Below are positions 1-10,125 of a stretch of 49,670 nt of DNA, piece by piece (within the stretch, counting starts at the first letter, position 1; each line of letters starts with the position of its first letter). The position numbers and the translations under genes were made by a program. The DNA is taken from contig VIGQ01001431.1 in NCBI GenBank assembly GCA_009663005.1, forward strand, positions 7,501 to 57,170, written 5' to 3'. Under the pieces are notes generated by a model. That model worked only from the letters and a program-made list of their open reading frames with translations, was not told the origin of the DNA and did not search any database. This DNA comes from Actinidia chinensis. Taxonomy: Eukaryota > Streptophyta > Magnoliopsida > Ericales > Actinidiaceae.

Positions 1-905
1 GAGTGCGGTGTTATCCCGCGCATTCTACTTTGTGTGTACCTGTACCTCCTTTTCGGGCGTGTTTGTCTCTCTAGTATAACAATTGGTAATCTTCTCTTTA
101 TTTGCTTGCTTGTACAAGGCTGTATTTATGAGGACCGCAGGTTTAGTGTTTTGTTGGTGCTATTTAGAGTACATTTATATCATTGGTAGACATTTCACCA
201 TCCTGTGTATCTTGCGGAAATTGAAAAGTAATGCACAAGCAATTACTTTACTCTATAATTGATTTCAAAAGCGACCCTTTGCCTAAAAATTCTCTTATAT
301 GCAAAGGATCTCGTGAAGAGAATTGGCTTGATCAAGACCCAAAGATGCGACTTACAGCTCACGGAAGACTTGGTATGTCTAGTTGCGCATTTTTTTTTAT
401 TTTTATATTTTGTGTTTTATTGATTAATAGAAATAAGTAGACTAAATACAACATTTTTTTCTCTTTCGGCACTAGAAGTAGAATATCCGCGGATACAAAA
501 TGCAAAGAAGGCTTCCAAATCTCACTTGGTGAGACTATCAAAGCAAGGCTTAAACATTTTCCGTAATTAACATCTCAGAAAAGAGCTCTAAGGTAATTAA
601 TTCTAATGGTTCATGGTTTTTATTGCTATGCATGCGATTTCGAATAATTTTTCTTGGTTAACTTGTTTATTACACTGGAGTTTGATTTGGAGATTTTTTG
701 TTATTCTTTTGGAGATCTTTTGTTATCTTTTTTTTTGATTAATTAGTATAACTTTTCAAATGCTCCCTTATGGCAGGTGATTGCATGCATTTTGTCGTGG
801 ATGAAGTGGCGGTATAGAGGAGCAATTTTATATGATGGACACAACAAGAGAAGTAAGACCTCCCCTATGGTATTGAGGGAGGTGAAAGTTGAAGTAAAGG
901 ATTTC
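1..905 (+). pseudogene. CDPK fragment A: end of exon 3b through exon 6
   Basis: This is the 3' half of a calcium-dependent protein kinase (CDPK), a plant Ser/Thr kinase fused to a junction domain and EF-hands. Bases 1-60 give SAGVILYILLC, the end of the exon with the APE-to-PPFWA region. About 216-371 gives AQAI.LYSIIDFK.DP and DQDPKMRLTA (kinase C-lobe). About 471-592 gives the HPWIQ/LGET.KARLK segment that ends the kinase and begins the autoinhibitory junction. From 777 the VIA.H.LSVDEV-type segment reads into D..NKR, the start of EF-hand 1. Exons are separated by short introns with GT and AG ends visible near 372, 593 and 775. Several one-base indels break every reading frame, so no continuous protein is possible as written. 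After NKR the sequence leaves the CDPK family and continues in a segment shared by all other copies here. The upstream part lies outside the window. Confidence 0.85.
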
Positions 906-1340
906 TTTATCCCTCCACTTTTTAATGCAAAAGGAATATGCCCCCCCTTATTGCAGTGTTTCCATCTGTATAAAGACAAAGATCCCAGGAGAAATGGTAA
1001 TGCCAAGCCTCATCTCTCTGTTCCTTACCGTGGACTAAGCTTTCTTGAGCCTTAATGACTTCAGAATTGGAGTGCCTTTCCCTCTCCTTGGCTGGGCAGC
1101 ACTTACCGGTTTGTTTGATACAGGAGCAATAGGTACACAATTTACACCTGTTCCTCAGCCAAAGCCCATGTAGACCGTCTCGGTTCATCTATTTCCAGTT
1201 TCGAACTTCCGCTGTTTGCCCCCAATCTGGGTAAGTTTGGTAACTATACCCAGTCACCTAGTACCCTCTGTTACCTAGGCCCTTTGATGAATGGATGGAT
1301 CATCCTCTTGGTTTCATATACATTACGCTACCAAGAGGCA
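906..1340. repeat. Mosaic of repeats R1 and R2 after exon 6 (copy A)
   Basis: Bases 906-975 match the start of repeat R1 (compare 5,430-5,490 and 17,880-17,945). From about 975 onward the sequence matches the interior of repeat R2 (compare 7,205-7,590 and 19,670-20,060), including the 'gatcccagg..aaatgg' block. No family-specific coding motif was found in any frame. This is therefore a hybrid copy, probably formed by recombination between two neighbouring unit types. Confidence 0.7.
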
Positions 1341-1840
1341 TAAGGCCTTATCAGGTTAGCTGATTACAACAGAAAATGGTGTTTGGGAAAAATAGAATGT
1401 ATATACCTGTTCAGGTTAAGCTTTTTGAAGTGCCCTATTTTTGTTTATTATTTTCACTTTTCTCTTCCTTTTGCTTATTAGGCTGCTGCTTACCTGGACA
1501 TGGTAATTTATTTTGACTTGCTCTGTTTGTCTCCTCCACTTGTAACTAATTCCCGTGAGTTTCTTTGCAGAATAATATCATCCTTTTAAGTCTACTAGTG
1601 TTAACTGTAAGCTAAGGGTACTGCCCTGTCTCACTAGTGACTAAATGCTGCTTCTAGAGTTGTTGTTGTCCCCTTAAGTGACTAAATAATGCCTGCGTTT
1701 TGTCATGCCAGTAAAATTGGATTGGATTTTACTTGTACGATTGTGCTTTCTCAATTAAAAAAAATGTTTTCATCTCAAGAATAAGACACATATTTTCATG
1801 TTGTGGTTTTGTCCACTCACAATAGGATCTATTCTGTGGG
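1341..1840. other. Non-coding tail shared by three units
   Basis: This T-rich stretch repeats at about 7,590-8,055 and 20,060-20,535, with shared phrases such as 'ttttgctt', 'gtgactaaat' and 'tttctcaatt' followed by an A run. No coding motif is visible. The shared sequence stops at about 1,840. Confidence 0.65.
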
Positions 1841-3480
1841 TATGAATGAACATAAATATCGGGAACAGAAAATGGGAACATACTAGGACAGGACCTCTTA
1901 ACCCTATTTTCATAATCCAAATATTCTGTTTGATAAATGATAGGGAATATTGGAATTTTCAATGGTATTCAATTTTGTGATGTCCTCTAGTGACTTGAGT
2001 AAGAGCAAATCGATAATAGTGGCAGGGAATTAATTGTTCGTTATATTCACAGTGGGCATCTTCCTTCGCATAAAACATTACAACATAGGTGAATGTGGCC
2101 TCTCAGATGAAGAACCGTAAATTGACTAAAATATTCTGTGTTGAGGTATTTGGTATACCTTTTACTTGAGATGTTTCCAGATTGGATGATAGGTTTCCTG
2201 ATTGCCTGTATTTTCCTGATCATTTTTGGCTCTTCCTAAGTGGCTTGTTCTTAGAAACAATTTAGTACAAATCCAGTGCGTATTAATCTTTTTGATTTGC
2301 TATCCATGGAACTAGGATTGCTACGAAATTCACAATCACCTCGTATGCTTTTATATATCACATCATTTTGTTCACCTATTTTCTTATGGGTAGCAGAACA
2401 ATATATTTCTGAGTAAATAAGAACATATGGTGGGATTCTTTGCGTTTTTGGTATAACAAGCTCCTTAATTTTTTTTTAGCTAGTTTTTTCTTTTTTCTGT
2501 TTCATTCTTTTTTTGGTATGGTGGGTGAAATTTGATTTATGTATGATAAATTCTGCAGAATGACCAATAATTCTTCTTCCTAAATGTTAAGAATGCATAT
2601 CTAAATGAGCCACAACTGCATCTCTTCTTTTTACATTTTCTGTCTTTCTTGTGACTCCCAATCTCCAATCTTACTCTTCTGTTCTGGATGCTTTACGGAG
2701 TTGTAATCTTTAGTAGGACATATGCTTTTGCGTTTTTCAGTTTGGGGGGCTTGTTCTGCTCCTTCTTTTCCATTCAAGTCTAGGGTCTTCCCTTCAGTTC
2801 CTCTGGTCTCGTTGCAAATCCTCACCTAAAAAAAATTGTATATTTTATTCGAATTAGATTAGATTTCCATTAGTGAGTAATTTTCTTTTCCAGGCTAGAC
2901 GATTGGTTTGATTGTAGTCCTTTCATTACATGCTTGTATAATGTACTTAATATTTATTTTCTTTCTTATTTAACGTTTGATAGGAGATTTTCTTAATACA
3001 CAGATTGCTAAGTGGGTCACGAGTTATATACTAGTTGTTAGAGATCAAAATGCGAGATGGGGAGGTCAAATTAGACAATGTGAAAAATACTTCATTTTGT
3101 TGTTACTATTGTGAAAAATACTTCAATTTTAATTTAAAAGTTGCTGATGTTCCTGTCAGTGTCCCGTGGCCCGATCTGCCTTCGCTAAGGCTTCAAGGGC
3201 ATAATGGTAACCCCCAAACAAATTAACTCTGTAGTTGAACTACTGTTTTTTAGCCGTTTTCTTTTGTTTTTAACTCTTTTTTGTTAGTTTTTTAGGCTCT
3301 CTTGAATCTTTAATTTTCATTCTTTGGATCAAAGTTTATGCTTTTGGGGAAGGTCATTAAACTGACGTAGTGTTTTATTTAGTTTAGATAGCTCCATTCT
3401 TCATCTTATTGGTGGTTTTGTCTATTTGTTCAGGGAAAGACGATTCGAGTCTTCTAATGATTTCAACTGTTCATGTGGTG
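1841..3480. other. Repeated intron or intergenic block upstream of CDPK exon 2
   Basis: This block matches 22,250-23,535 and 26,610-28,010, and its 3' part (from about 3,025) also matches 14,700-15,180. It contains a fixed order of landmarks: 'gggaacagaaaatggg', 'cagtgggc', 'catttttggctcttcctaagtgg', 'ggcataatggt' and 'gattcgagtcttctaatgat'. No protein motif is recognised. The close match of non-coding sequence between units argues for recent segmental duplication. Confidence 0.65.
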
Positions 3481-3484
3481 AGTT

Positions 3485-3680
3485 TGCAGGGTGCACGTTT
3501 AGGAGACTTTGTGAAAGGATACTTGTGAGTGAACAATGCATAGTTCATACAGTGATGGACTTGGTGTGAGAGGGAAAGTTGTTTGATCGGATTGTCGCGG
3601 GGGCAGTATAATACGGAGTGGGGGGCGGCTGCACCGCTATTTAAAGACAATTGTGGAAGTTGTTCAGGTATAAATTTGAT
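3485..3680 (+). pseudogene. CDPK exon 2, unit B
   Basis: After an acceptor-like 'tttgcag' the sequence encodes, across frame shifts, the DTCE.DNA.HTVM.L.EGGELFDRIVA segment of the CDPK N-lobe and hinge, then the HYTERAA..F/MKTIVEVVQ helix, with a donor 'ggtata' after it. The hinge [14 protein letters not shown] contacts ATP in the family. The exon ends near 3,669. No kinase N-terminus (glycine loop or VAVK lysine) precedes it in this unit. Instead there is about 450 bp of repeated non-coding sequence. At least four indels relative to the family are visible. Confidence 0.85.
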
Positions 3681-3821
3681 CAGTCTCCATGAATGCTCAA
3701 TTGATGCCACCTTAAATTTGATGCTTATTTGGACGACTTTGGGAGTTGTTGAGGTATGGTTGTCATGAGTTTTCATGTTGCTCAATCGATATGCTCTTGA
3801 ATGTGATGCTTATCGTTTAAC

Positions 3822-3912
3822 CGGATTGTCACGAGGGGGCATTATACAGAGAGGGGAGCTGCACTGCCTGCAGCTGTTTGAAGACAATTGTCGAAGTTTT
3901 TGTTCAGGTATA
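3822..3912 (+). pseudogene. Partial second copy of CDPK exon 2, unit B
   Basis: Only about 150 bases downstream of exon 2 the [14 protein letters not shown].AVxKTIVE segment appears again ('ccggattgtcacgag' onward), ending with a donor-like 'caggtataa'. The segment upstream of DRIV is absent and is replaced by intron-like sequence. The same duplicate follows exon 2 in units C, D and E, so it arose before the units multiplied. Confidence 0.8.
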
Positions 3913-4500
3913 AATTTGATCAGTTTCCATGATGCTCAATTGATGTCATCTTAAATTTGATGCCTATTGGGACAATTGTGGTAAGTGGGTTTGTTGAGGT
4001 GTGGTGTCTGAATTTTTCATGTGCTCAATGATATGCTCTGAATTTGATGCTTCTTGTCTTCCGATGAATCCTCATTTCACGTCCTGAATTCAATTTTCTT
4101 TTGTTATTTCTTTAGGGTTTTCTTATTATTATTATTGTGGTTTTCTTTTGGTCTTGCCTTGATTTTATTTTGAACAAAGTTAAGTTTGTAGATATAATTG
4201 TTCATTGAATTGATCTTCGAATATTAGGAAGGTGTGTTTCTTGATTTGTCAAAATTTTACCTTTTCAGTGAAGTTCCCTCCCGCGAATATACCTTATGCT
4301 GAACCATGTTTGTCGAGATTTGTGTTCATTAAAGTAATATCTGAAATTTGGGGAATTTTGTTTCCCGATGTTTCAAAATCTTACCTTTGGAATGCAAGTA
4401 TCTTGTGAATATTCCTTTTATGCTGTTGTACTTGGCTTTATATGGTGTTGATCACAAACCTAAATTTAGTGCATAACAACATCCACTGATACACGCACAG
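3913..4500. other. Intron-like sequence with exon 3a missing
   Basis: This matches the introns at 12,195-12,770 and 15,585-16,175 until the phrase 'ccactgatacacgcacag'. It then jumps straight into exon 3b. About 0.7-0.8 kb present in units C and D, including exon 3a with the HRD and DFG region, is absent here. Confidence 0.7.
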
Positions 4501-5440
4501 ATGGTGGGATTCCTTATACATGCTCCTAAGGTTTTAAAACGCTATTATGGCCCTGAAGTATACACGTGAGTGCTGGGGCTATCCCTCTACATTCTACTTG
4601 GTGTGTACTCCTTTTGGGCAGGTTGTCTATCTATTTATAATAATTGGCAACCTTCTATTTATTTGCTTGACTTATAACAAGTATATAATTTTAAGGACGC
4701 AGGTTCGTGTTTAGTTTAGGTGCTATTTGGTACATTCTTAATGGTGAAAGTCACTGTGTTTTCGTGCAGAAACTGGAAAAGGGTAACAACAAGCAATTAT
4801 TCTCTCATAATTGATTTCAAAAGGAAACCCTGGCCTAAGTCTTTGAAATGCAAAGGACTCGTAACAGAGAATGCTAATCTAGACCCAATAGATGCGACTT
4901 ACATCTCCGGAAGTGCTTGGTAAGGTCTAGCTGCACCATGTCTTGTTTTTGTACTTGTGTTGATTGATTAATTAGAAATAAGTAACACTAAGTACAAGTT
5001 TTTTTTCTCTTTCGTCATTGGAATGCGGAACATCCGCGGATACGAAAGGAAACGAAGGCTCCAAATGTCCCATTTGGTGAGACTATCAAAGCAAGACTTT
5101 AACAATTTTCTGTAATGAACAAGCTCTAAAGGTAATAATTCTAATTGGTTCATAAGTTTATTGCAATCTGCATGTGATTTAAGAAAAAAAGTTCGTGGGC
5201 AACTTGTTGATTACACTGGAGTTTGGATTTGGAGATCTTTGTGTTATTTTTTTTTTCTGATTAATAATTAGAACATAAATGCTACTTTGCAGGTGATTGT
5301 AGAGCATTTGTCCGTGGAGGAAGTGGTTGGTATTAAAGGCAAGCATTTGATGTGATGGACACTAACAAGAGAGGACAAAGACATCCCTCTATGGTATTGA
5401 TGGTGATAAAAGTGAAGTAAAGGATTTCTTTATCCACTCT
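4501..5440 (+). pseudogene. CDPK exons 3b-6, unit B first block
   Basis: Exon 3b (about 4,501-4,622) encodes the activation segment MVGFLIHAPKVLKRYYGPEV and the SAG..LYILLG-VYS/PFWA helix. Exon 4 (about 4,769-4,921) gives NYSLIIDFKRKPWPKSLKCK and a DPIDAT segment corresponding to DP(D)PK.RLT. Exon 5 (about 5,018-5,131) gives the HPWI.. to LGETIKARL segment. Exon 6 (5,293-5,440) gives VIVEHLSVEEVVGIK.AFDVMDTNKRG. The spacing of the exons equals that of the other blocks. Frame breaks occur in each exon. After NKRG the protein leaves the CDPK family, as in all copies. Confidence 0.85.
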
Positions 5441-5860
5441 CACTTTGATGCAACAGGAATATGCTCCCCCTTATTGTAGTGTTCGTCTGAAGAGCCTGCA
5501 CCTCCCGAGCAGAGCTTTAAAAAAGAATCCAACTGAAGCCTTATCTAGCGCTAACGGTTTGATGTACTGCAAACGTTTGTGTTTGGAAAGGCTCTTTCAT
5601 CCCAATATGAAAAATGCGCGCAATTCCCCCCTCTACAGGGGGACACAGAGGTCGTGGCGCGCCCACATTGTAGCAGAGAGAATCGTTTCCCACTCGAGTT
5701 TGGAAATTAGGTAGGGACGATCTCGATGTAGCCCCAATAGGGCACACCATATTCCCGAAGAGGGCTAAGCTTCGGTAGTTAGGACGACCCTAACAGCAAA
5801 AACAGTTGATGTCAGACCCCCAGAGCATCCAGTTTTATTAAATCAAAAGAAAGGCGCGCC
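5441..5860. repeat. Repeat R1 between two CDPK 3' blocks (unit B)
   Basis: A roughly 400-bp GC-richer block is repeated at 17,890-18,310 and, truncated, at 14,470-14,700. It begins after exon 6 with 'tatgctcccccttattgtagtg' and ends with 'ttttattaaatcaaaag'. It includes a shared 'gagtttggaaattaggtag' segment and a 'ttaggacgaccct' segment. It has no recognised protein motif. The 'aaatcaaaag' end and sharp limits suggest a short mobile element or processed piece. I could not find clear terminal repeats or target-site duplications. Confidence 0.5.
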
Positions 5861-5989
5861 TCCCAATAGAAGCGGTTTACACTGGTATTGCCATTCTAAT
5901 TGAGTTCTGAAATGTGTCGTACCTGTTATCTTTTCTAAAATCTTTTCGTTTATTTATTTATTATTTCATGGTATCTGATTGTTTCCATT

Positions 5990-6990
5990 TCTTTAGGTGA
6001 ATGATTTACTGAGATAGTTGGAATTCCTTATTAAATGGCTCCTGAGGTCTAAATCGCCAAGTATGGCCCAGAAGGAGATGTGTGGAGTGCTGGTGTTATC
6101 GTCTAAATTCTACTTTGTGGTGTACATCATTTTGGGCAGGTTGTATCTCTATTTATTACAATTGGCAATTTCTCTTTATTTGCTTGATTATGCAAGGATG
6201 CAATTTGGAGGACCGCCAAGTTTAGTGTTTAGTTTTTTTTCTTTTTATTTTTTTTTTTTTTTTTTTTTTCTTTTTTTGGTGCTATTTGGTCATATATTAA
6301 TGGTATAGAGTTCACCGTGTTTTCGTGCAGAACAAAAAACGGAGTAGCACAGAAATTATTCGCTCTATAATTGATTTCAAAAGAGACCATTGCCTAAAGT
6401 CTGACAATGCAAAGGATCTCGTAAAGGAATGTTTTGATCCAGACCCGAAGATGCGATTACAACAAGGAAGTACTGGTAATGTCTAGCTGCACCTAAGTTT
6501 TTTTTTATACTGATTTTATTGATTAATAGAAATAAGTAGGACTAAATACAAGACTTTTTTCCTCTTTCGTCACTAGGACGCCGAACATCCGTGGATACAA
6601 AATGCAAGAAGGTTCCAAATGTCCCAACTGTGAGACGCGAAAGAAGTCTTAACAATTTCCGTAATGAACAAGGCTCAAGAAAAGGCTCTAAAGGTAATAA
6701 TTTTAATTGGTCATCGTTTTAGTGCTATGCAGTGATTTAGAATAATTTTTCGTGGGTAAACTTGGTGATTACACTGGAGTTTGGATTTGGAGATCTCAGT
6801 GTTATCTTTTTTTTTTGATTAATTAGTTATAAGTTTTCAATGCTATTTATGCAGGGGATTTGTAGTGCATTTGTCCCGTGGAGGAAGTGGCTGGTATAGA
6901 GGAACATTTTTGATATGAATGGACCTAACAAAAGAGTCAAGACCTGCTACTAATGTTTTTTTGGGATGTTAAAAGCTGAAGTAAAGGACG
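5990..6990 (+). pseudogene. CDPK exons 3b-6, unit B second block
   Basis: A second complete 3b-4-5-6 block occurs in the same unit. Exon 3b (about 5,999-6,140) reads FTEIVGIPY.MAPEV and GPEGDVWSAGVI. Exon 4 (about 6,331-6,473) reads RSIIDFKR and then KSDNAKDLVKECFDPDPKMRL. Exon 5 (about 6,572-6,692) reads HPWIQNARR.P with a damaged GET motif. Exon 6 (about 6,856 onward) reads CSAFVPWRKWLV, frame-shifted from HLSVEEVAGI. The EPEGDVWSAGV motif is better kept here than in the first block. The duplicate block lies downstream of R1, so the duplication and R1 probably share an origin. Confidence 0.83.
6236..6276 (+). repeat. Poly-T tract in the intron between exons 3b and 4
   Basis: A near-pure T run of about 40 bases with two C interruptions lies where the equivalent introns of other copies have only a short 'agttttggtgc'. 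It is a slippage-prone tract and may also be inflated by sequencing. Confidence 0.9.
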
Positions 6991-7590
6991 ACCTACCCAC
7001 AACGGACATCTGCCTGTCAGATGGTTTGCCCATGACTAACCCCAGCGCGTTCATGGGGTGACGTCACATGGTATGGGGGAAGGCACATGCCCCCTACTGT
7101 GCAGCAATAATTGAGAGAATATTCCCTGAGAAATCTTTTCAGAAGGAATTACTGGGCTCTTACGCCCAAACTGCCGAGCTGCCCAAGAAGGTTAAAATAC
7201 CCCTGGCTGTGTAAAAGAAAGATCCCAGGAGAAAATGGTATGCACAACCTCATCTCTCTTTCCTTACCGTACGAAGCGTTCTCCTAGCTTTATGACTTCA
7301 AATTGGAAGTGCCTTTCCCTCAATTTTGGCTGGGCAGTGCTTACCGTTTGTTTAGAGTGCAGTAGCAATAGGTAACAGATTACACCTGTTTCCTCAGCCA
7401 AAGTCATGTGGACCGTCTGGTTCCATCCATTTCCAGTTCCGAACTTTCAACTTTTTGCCCCAATACGGGTAAGTTGGTAACTATACCCAGTCACTAGTAC
7501 CTTTGTTACCTAGGCCAGCTTTGAAATGGGTGGATCATCCTCTCAGGTTTCACATACATATCCATCCAATAGGCCATAGGCGCCATCAGG
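6985..7590. repeat. Repeat R2 after exon 6 (unit B)
   Basis: About 600 bp is shared with 19,445-20,060, and its second half also with 975-1,340. It starts directly after the VKAEVKD-like end of exon 6 with 'cgacctacccacaacggacat', and contains 'gttcatggggtgacgtcacatggtatggg', 'atattccct.agaaatctt' and 'gatcccagg'. It is GC-richer than its surroundings. One frame of the D copy runs on from exon 6, but I recognise no protein family. It could be a transposon fragment or unidentified exons. Confidence 0.5.
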
Positions 7591-8670
7591 TTAGCTGATT
7601 ACACAAAAAATGGTGTTTGTGAAAAAATGGAATGTATATACCTGTTCAGGTTGCTTTTTTAAGTGACCTTTTTGTTCTTATTCACTTTTCTCTTCCTTTT
7701 GCTTCAATTAGCTGCTGCTTACCGGGACATGGTATGTTATTTTGACCCTCGCCTCAGTTTTTCTCTCCTCCACTTGTAACTAATTCCTGTGAGTTTCCTT
7801 TGCAGAATATCAATCCTTTTTAAGTCTACCAGTGTTAACTAAGCTAAGTTCTGCTGCTGCTTCACTAAGTGACTAAATGTTACGCTAAGAGTACGTTTGT
7901 TTCCCCTTTACGTGACTAAATGATGCTGCGTTTTTCATCCCATAAAATTGGAATTGGATTTTGCTGGTAGGAATTGTGCTTTCTCAATTAAAAAAAAATG
8001 TTTTCTCCAGAAGAATATTACATTTTCATTTGTGTTATGTCCACTTCACAAATAGGATCTGTTCTTGACCACTATTTTGTGGAGCTTCTTTTGCTTTAGT
8101 GAATAAAAATTGAGTGCGAGTGTTGTACAATCTTGTCTATTTTATTGTCCATTTTTGCGAATTTCTTAATCTTACATATTTCATAAAACGTACATTCATG
8201 GCCACTAAATAATTATACGGATAATAACACACGAGAACTTTGGAATCTTATTTTTGTTTTTTTTATTTTTGTAATAACGTCTTGCTATGGAATTGCTTTT
8301 TAATTATACAAGTATTTTCCAACATGTTATGTTGGTTGCATTCCTATTATTGTTTCTTCTTCTTCTTCTGGTATAACATCATGAGTAGCAAGAAACCAAA
8401 CCATGACAAGATAGACGGGATGTTAAGTTCGTGCGTGATCTGAAACTGGTGCTGCTTCCCGTTGTGTGATGGATACTTAGTCAAATGCATGGAAATTGCT
8501 GAGTGCTGTGGGTAATCTTTAAAAGACTCACATGTATAAGACTCCTATTATGTACAGAGGGGTTGATTGTTTTTACTAGGAAACTATTCTAGTGTTCTTA
8601 GTTGTCTCCCGTGGGACTGGACAGTTCTCCTTGAGTGTTGGAACTCCCTTGTTTTTTAAACACTTGATGA
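7591..8670. other. Non-coding tail of unit B
   Basis: This T-rich sequence matches 20,060-21,170 throughout, including 'ttctggtataacat' against 'ttctggatatgtc' and 'ttatgtacagag'. A short CTT run is present near 8,356. No coding motif was found. It may be the 3' flank of the ancestral unit. Confidence 0.6.
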
Positions 8671-9310
8671 TTTGAGTAGTTTTCTAATCCTTGTCTGGCC
8701 CGTATCAACCGCCATCCCATCTACCCCCCCTCACCTCCGCCTTCGGCACCTCCAAACCACCCTGTCCCCTCTCGAGCTCCCCCTCTCTCCTCACCCTGCC
8801 ACATCCTTCCTCCACACAACCAATCACCTCCATCACCACCCACTGTGTTTCCCGCCCCGTCAGGAGTCCCGAACGTCCATGTCGCCGATCAATCTCCGGA
8901 ACCACACATACCAAAGCCGAGGTTGCCCTTTTTAGAACCGCTGGGAACCTCCACCGCCCCAGCAAACCGTGTCCACTCATTGCCAGCACCTTTCACTCCA
9001 CCACCCCGGAGTCCATTCGGTACCATCCCATCACTAAGAAGCACCCATTCCAAAACCCTTCCTATTTTTGTGATTTTCACTGGAAACCACGGTTTCCCAT
9101 TCCACCGTGTGCACCTTTGGCCACCATCGCTAAGCCCCCCCAGCCCCATCCTTAGATGAGCCAACGTCCAACAGTTTTTTTGAAGTCTTTCCGCTATGCC
9201 ATCAGATCGGCCTCACCGCGGCTCACCACCACCCCCGCCGGCGTCACTCTTGGGGTTGACCTAGTGGCCGAAGGTACTAGTGTATTAATTCTAAACCTCA
9301 GGGGAGGAGA
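8671..9310. other. GC-rich, C-rich block of unknown nature
   Basis: The composition changes sharply to C-rich (about 8,695-9,250). All three plus frames and one minus frame stay open for roughly 90-150 codons, which is what base composition alone would give, so openness is not evidence of a gene. Translations are Pro/Ser/Thr-rich, such as PFTPPPRSPFGTIPSL at about 8,990-9,040. The block appears once and breaks the local unit structure. A G/A-rich 'caggggaggagagtgtaatgta' at about 9,299-9,320 resembles a polypurine tract followed by an LTR start, so a retroelement end is possible but unproven. Confidence 0.35.
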
Positions 9311-9391
9311 GTGTAATGTAATCCAACAAAATATTAATGGTACTCTCCCCTGCCTTTTAAATACCACTGAATTCCAACCGTCTCCAACTAC

Positions 9392-9446
9392 AGTGAGAGA
9401 GAGAGAGAGGAGAGTGAGAAGGGCAGGGCGTCGGAGAGAAAGAGGG
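9392..9446 (+). repeat. GA-rich tract
   Basis: Purine-rich repeats (GAGAGAGAGAG and related) lie just upstream of the tandem repeat block. GA-rich tracts are common in plant 5' untranslated leaders. Because CDPK exon 1 begins about 1.7 kb downstream, this could be part of its leader, but no promoter motif was confirmed. Confidence 0.5.
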
Positions 9447-9447
9447 G

Positions 9448-10125
9448 CGATCATCCAATCAGTAATCCGAGAACAATTTTTCATAATCTTTGGCAGTTTT
9501 CTTGGTAATTATCTGGTAATATACGTTCTGTTATTACTGATTGCAAATTGGATAAATTGGATTCTTTCTGTTTCATTAATTGCATGTTCTGTCCGATCTT
9601 CCTATGGTTAAGTTTTCTCGAGTGATCAATCCAAATCATTAAATCCATAACATTTTTCATAGTCTTATCAAGTTGCTTGCAATTATCCGGTAAATATACT
9701 TCTGTTTTGACCGATCTCATTGGATAAATTGATTCTTCTGTTCATTAATTGCATGTTTCTTTGATCTTCTATGTTTAGGTTCTCGGTGCGATCAATCCAA
9801 ATCAGTCATCCAGAACATTTTTTTCATGATACATCGGCAATTTCTTTGCAATTATCCGGTAATCTACGTTCCTGTATTGACTGATGTCAAAATTTCGATT
9901 CAACTGGTAAATTGTCATCTTCTGTGCATTAATTGCAATGTTTCTGTCGATCTTCAATATGTTTTAGGGTTCTCGGGGCGATCCCTCCAAATCATCAATC
10001 CGCTTAACACATTTTCAGAGTCTTTCTTCAAGCTCTGCAATTATCCTGTCATATACGTTTTGTTTATTGACCGATTTCAATTGGATAAATTGGAATTCTT
10101 CGTTATTTTCTGTCGATCTTCTCTA
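9448..10125 (+). repeat. Four-copy tandem repeat, period about 150-190 bp
   Basis: Copies start near 9,448, 9,622, 9,788 and 9,978. Each has, in order: 'gatcaatccaaatca', a variant of 'aacatttttcat', 'tgcaattatccggtaat', 'tacgtt.tgt', 'attggataaattg', 'cattaattgcatgtttctg' and 'gatcttctatg'. Copies differ by scattered substitutions and indels. They lie upstream of CDPK exon 1, possibly inside a leader intron. No protein motif is apparent. The repeat occurs only here in the window. Confidence 0.85.

Noticed and set aside
5441..5860. R1 as an organellar DNA insertion
   Set aside because: Its GC content is higher than its surroundings, but I recognise no chloroplast or mitochondrial gene or rRNA segment in it.
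8691..9155. 154-codon Pro/Ser-rich open frame
   Set aside because: All three plus frames and a minus frame are open in the same C-rich stretch. Composition explains it and no known motif is present.
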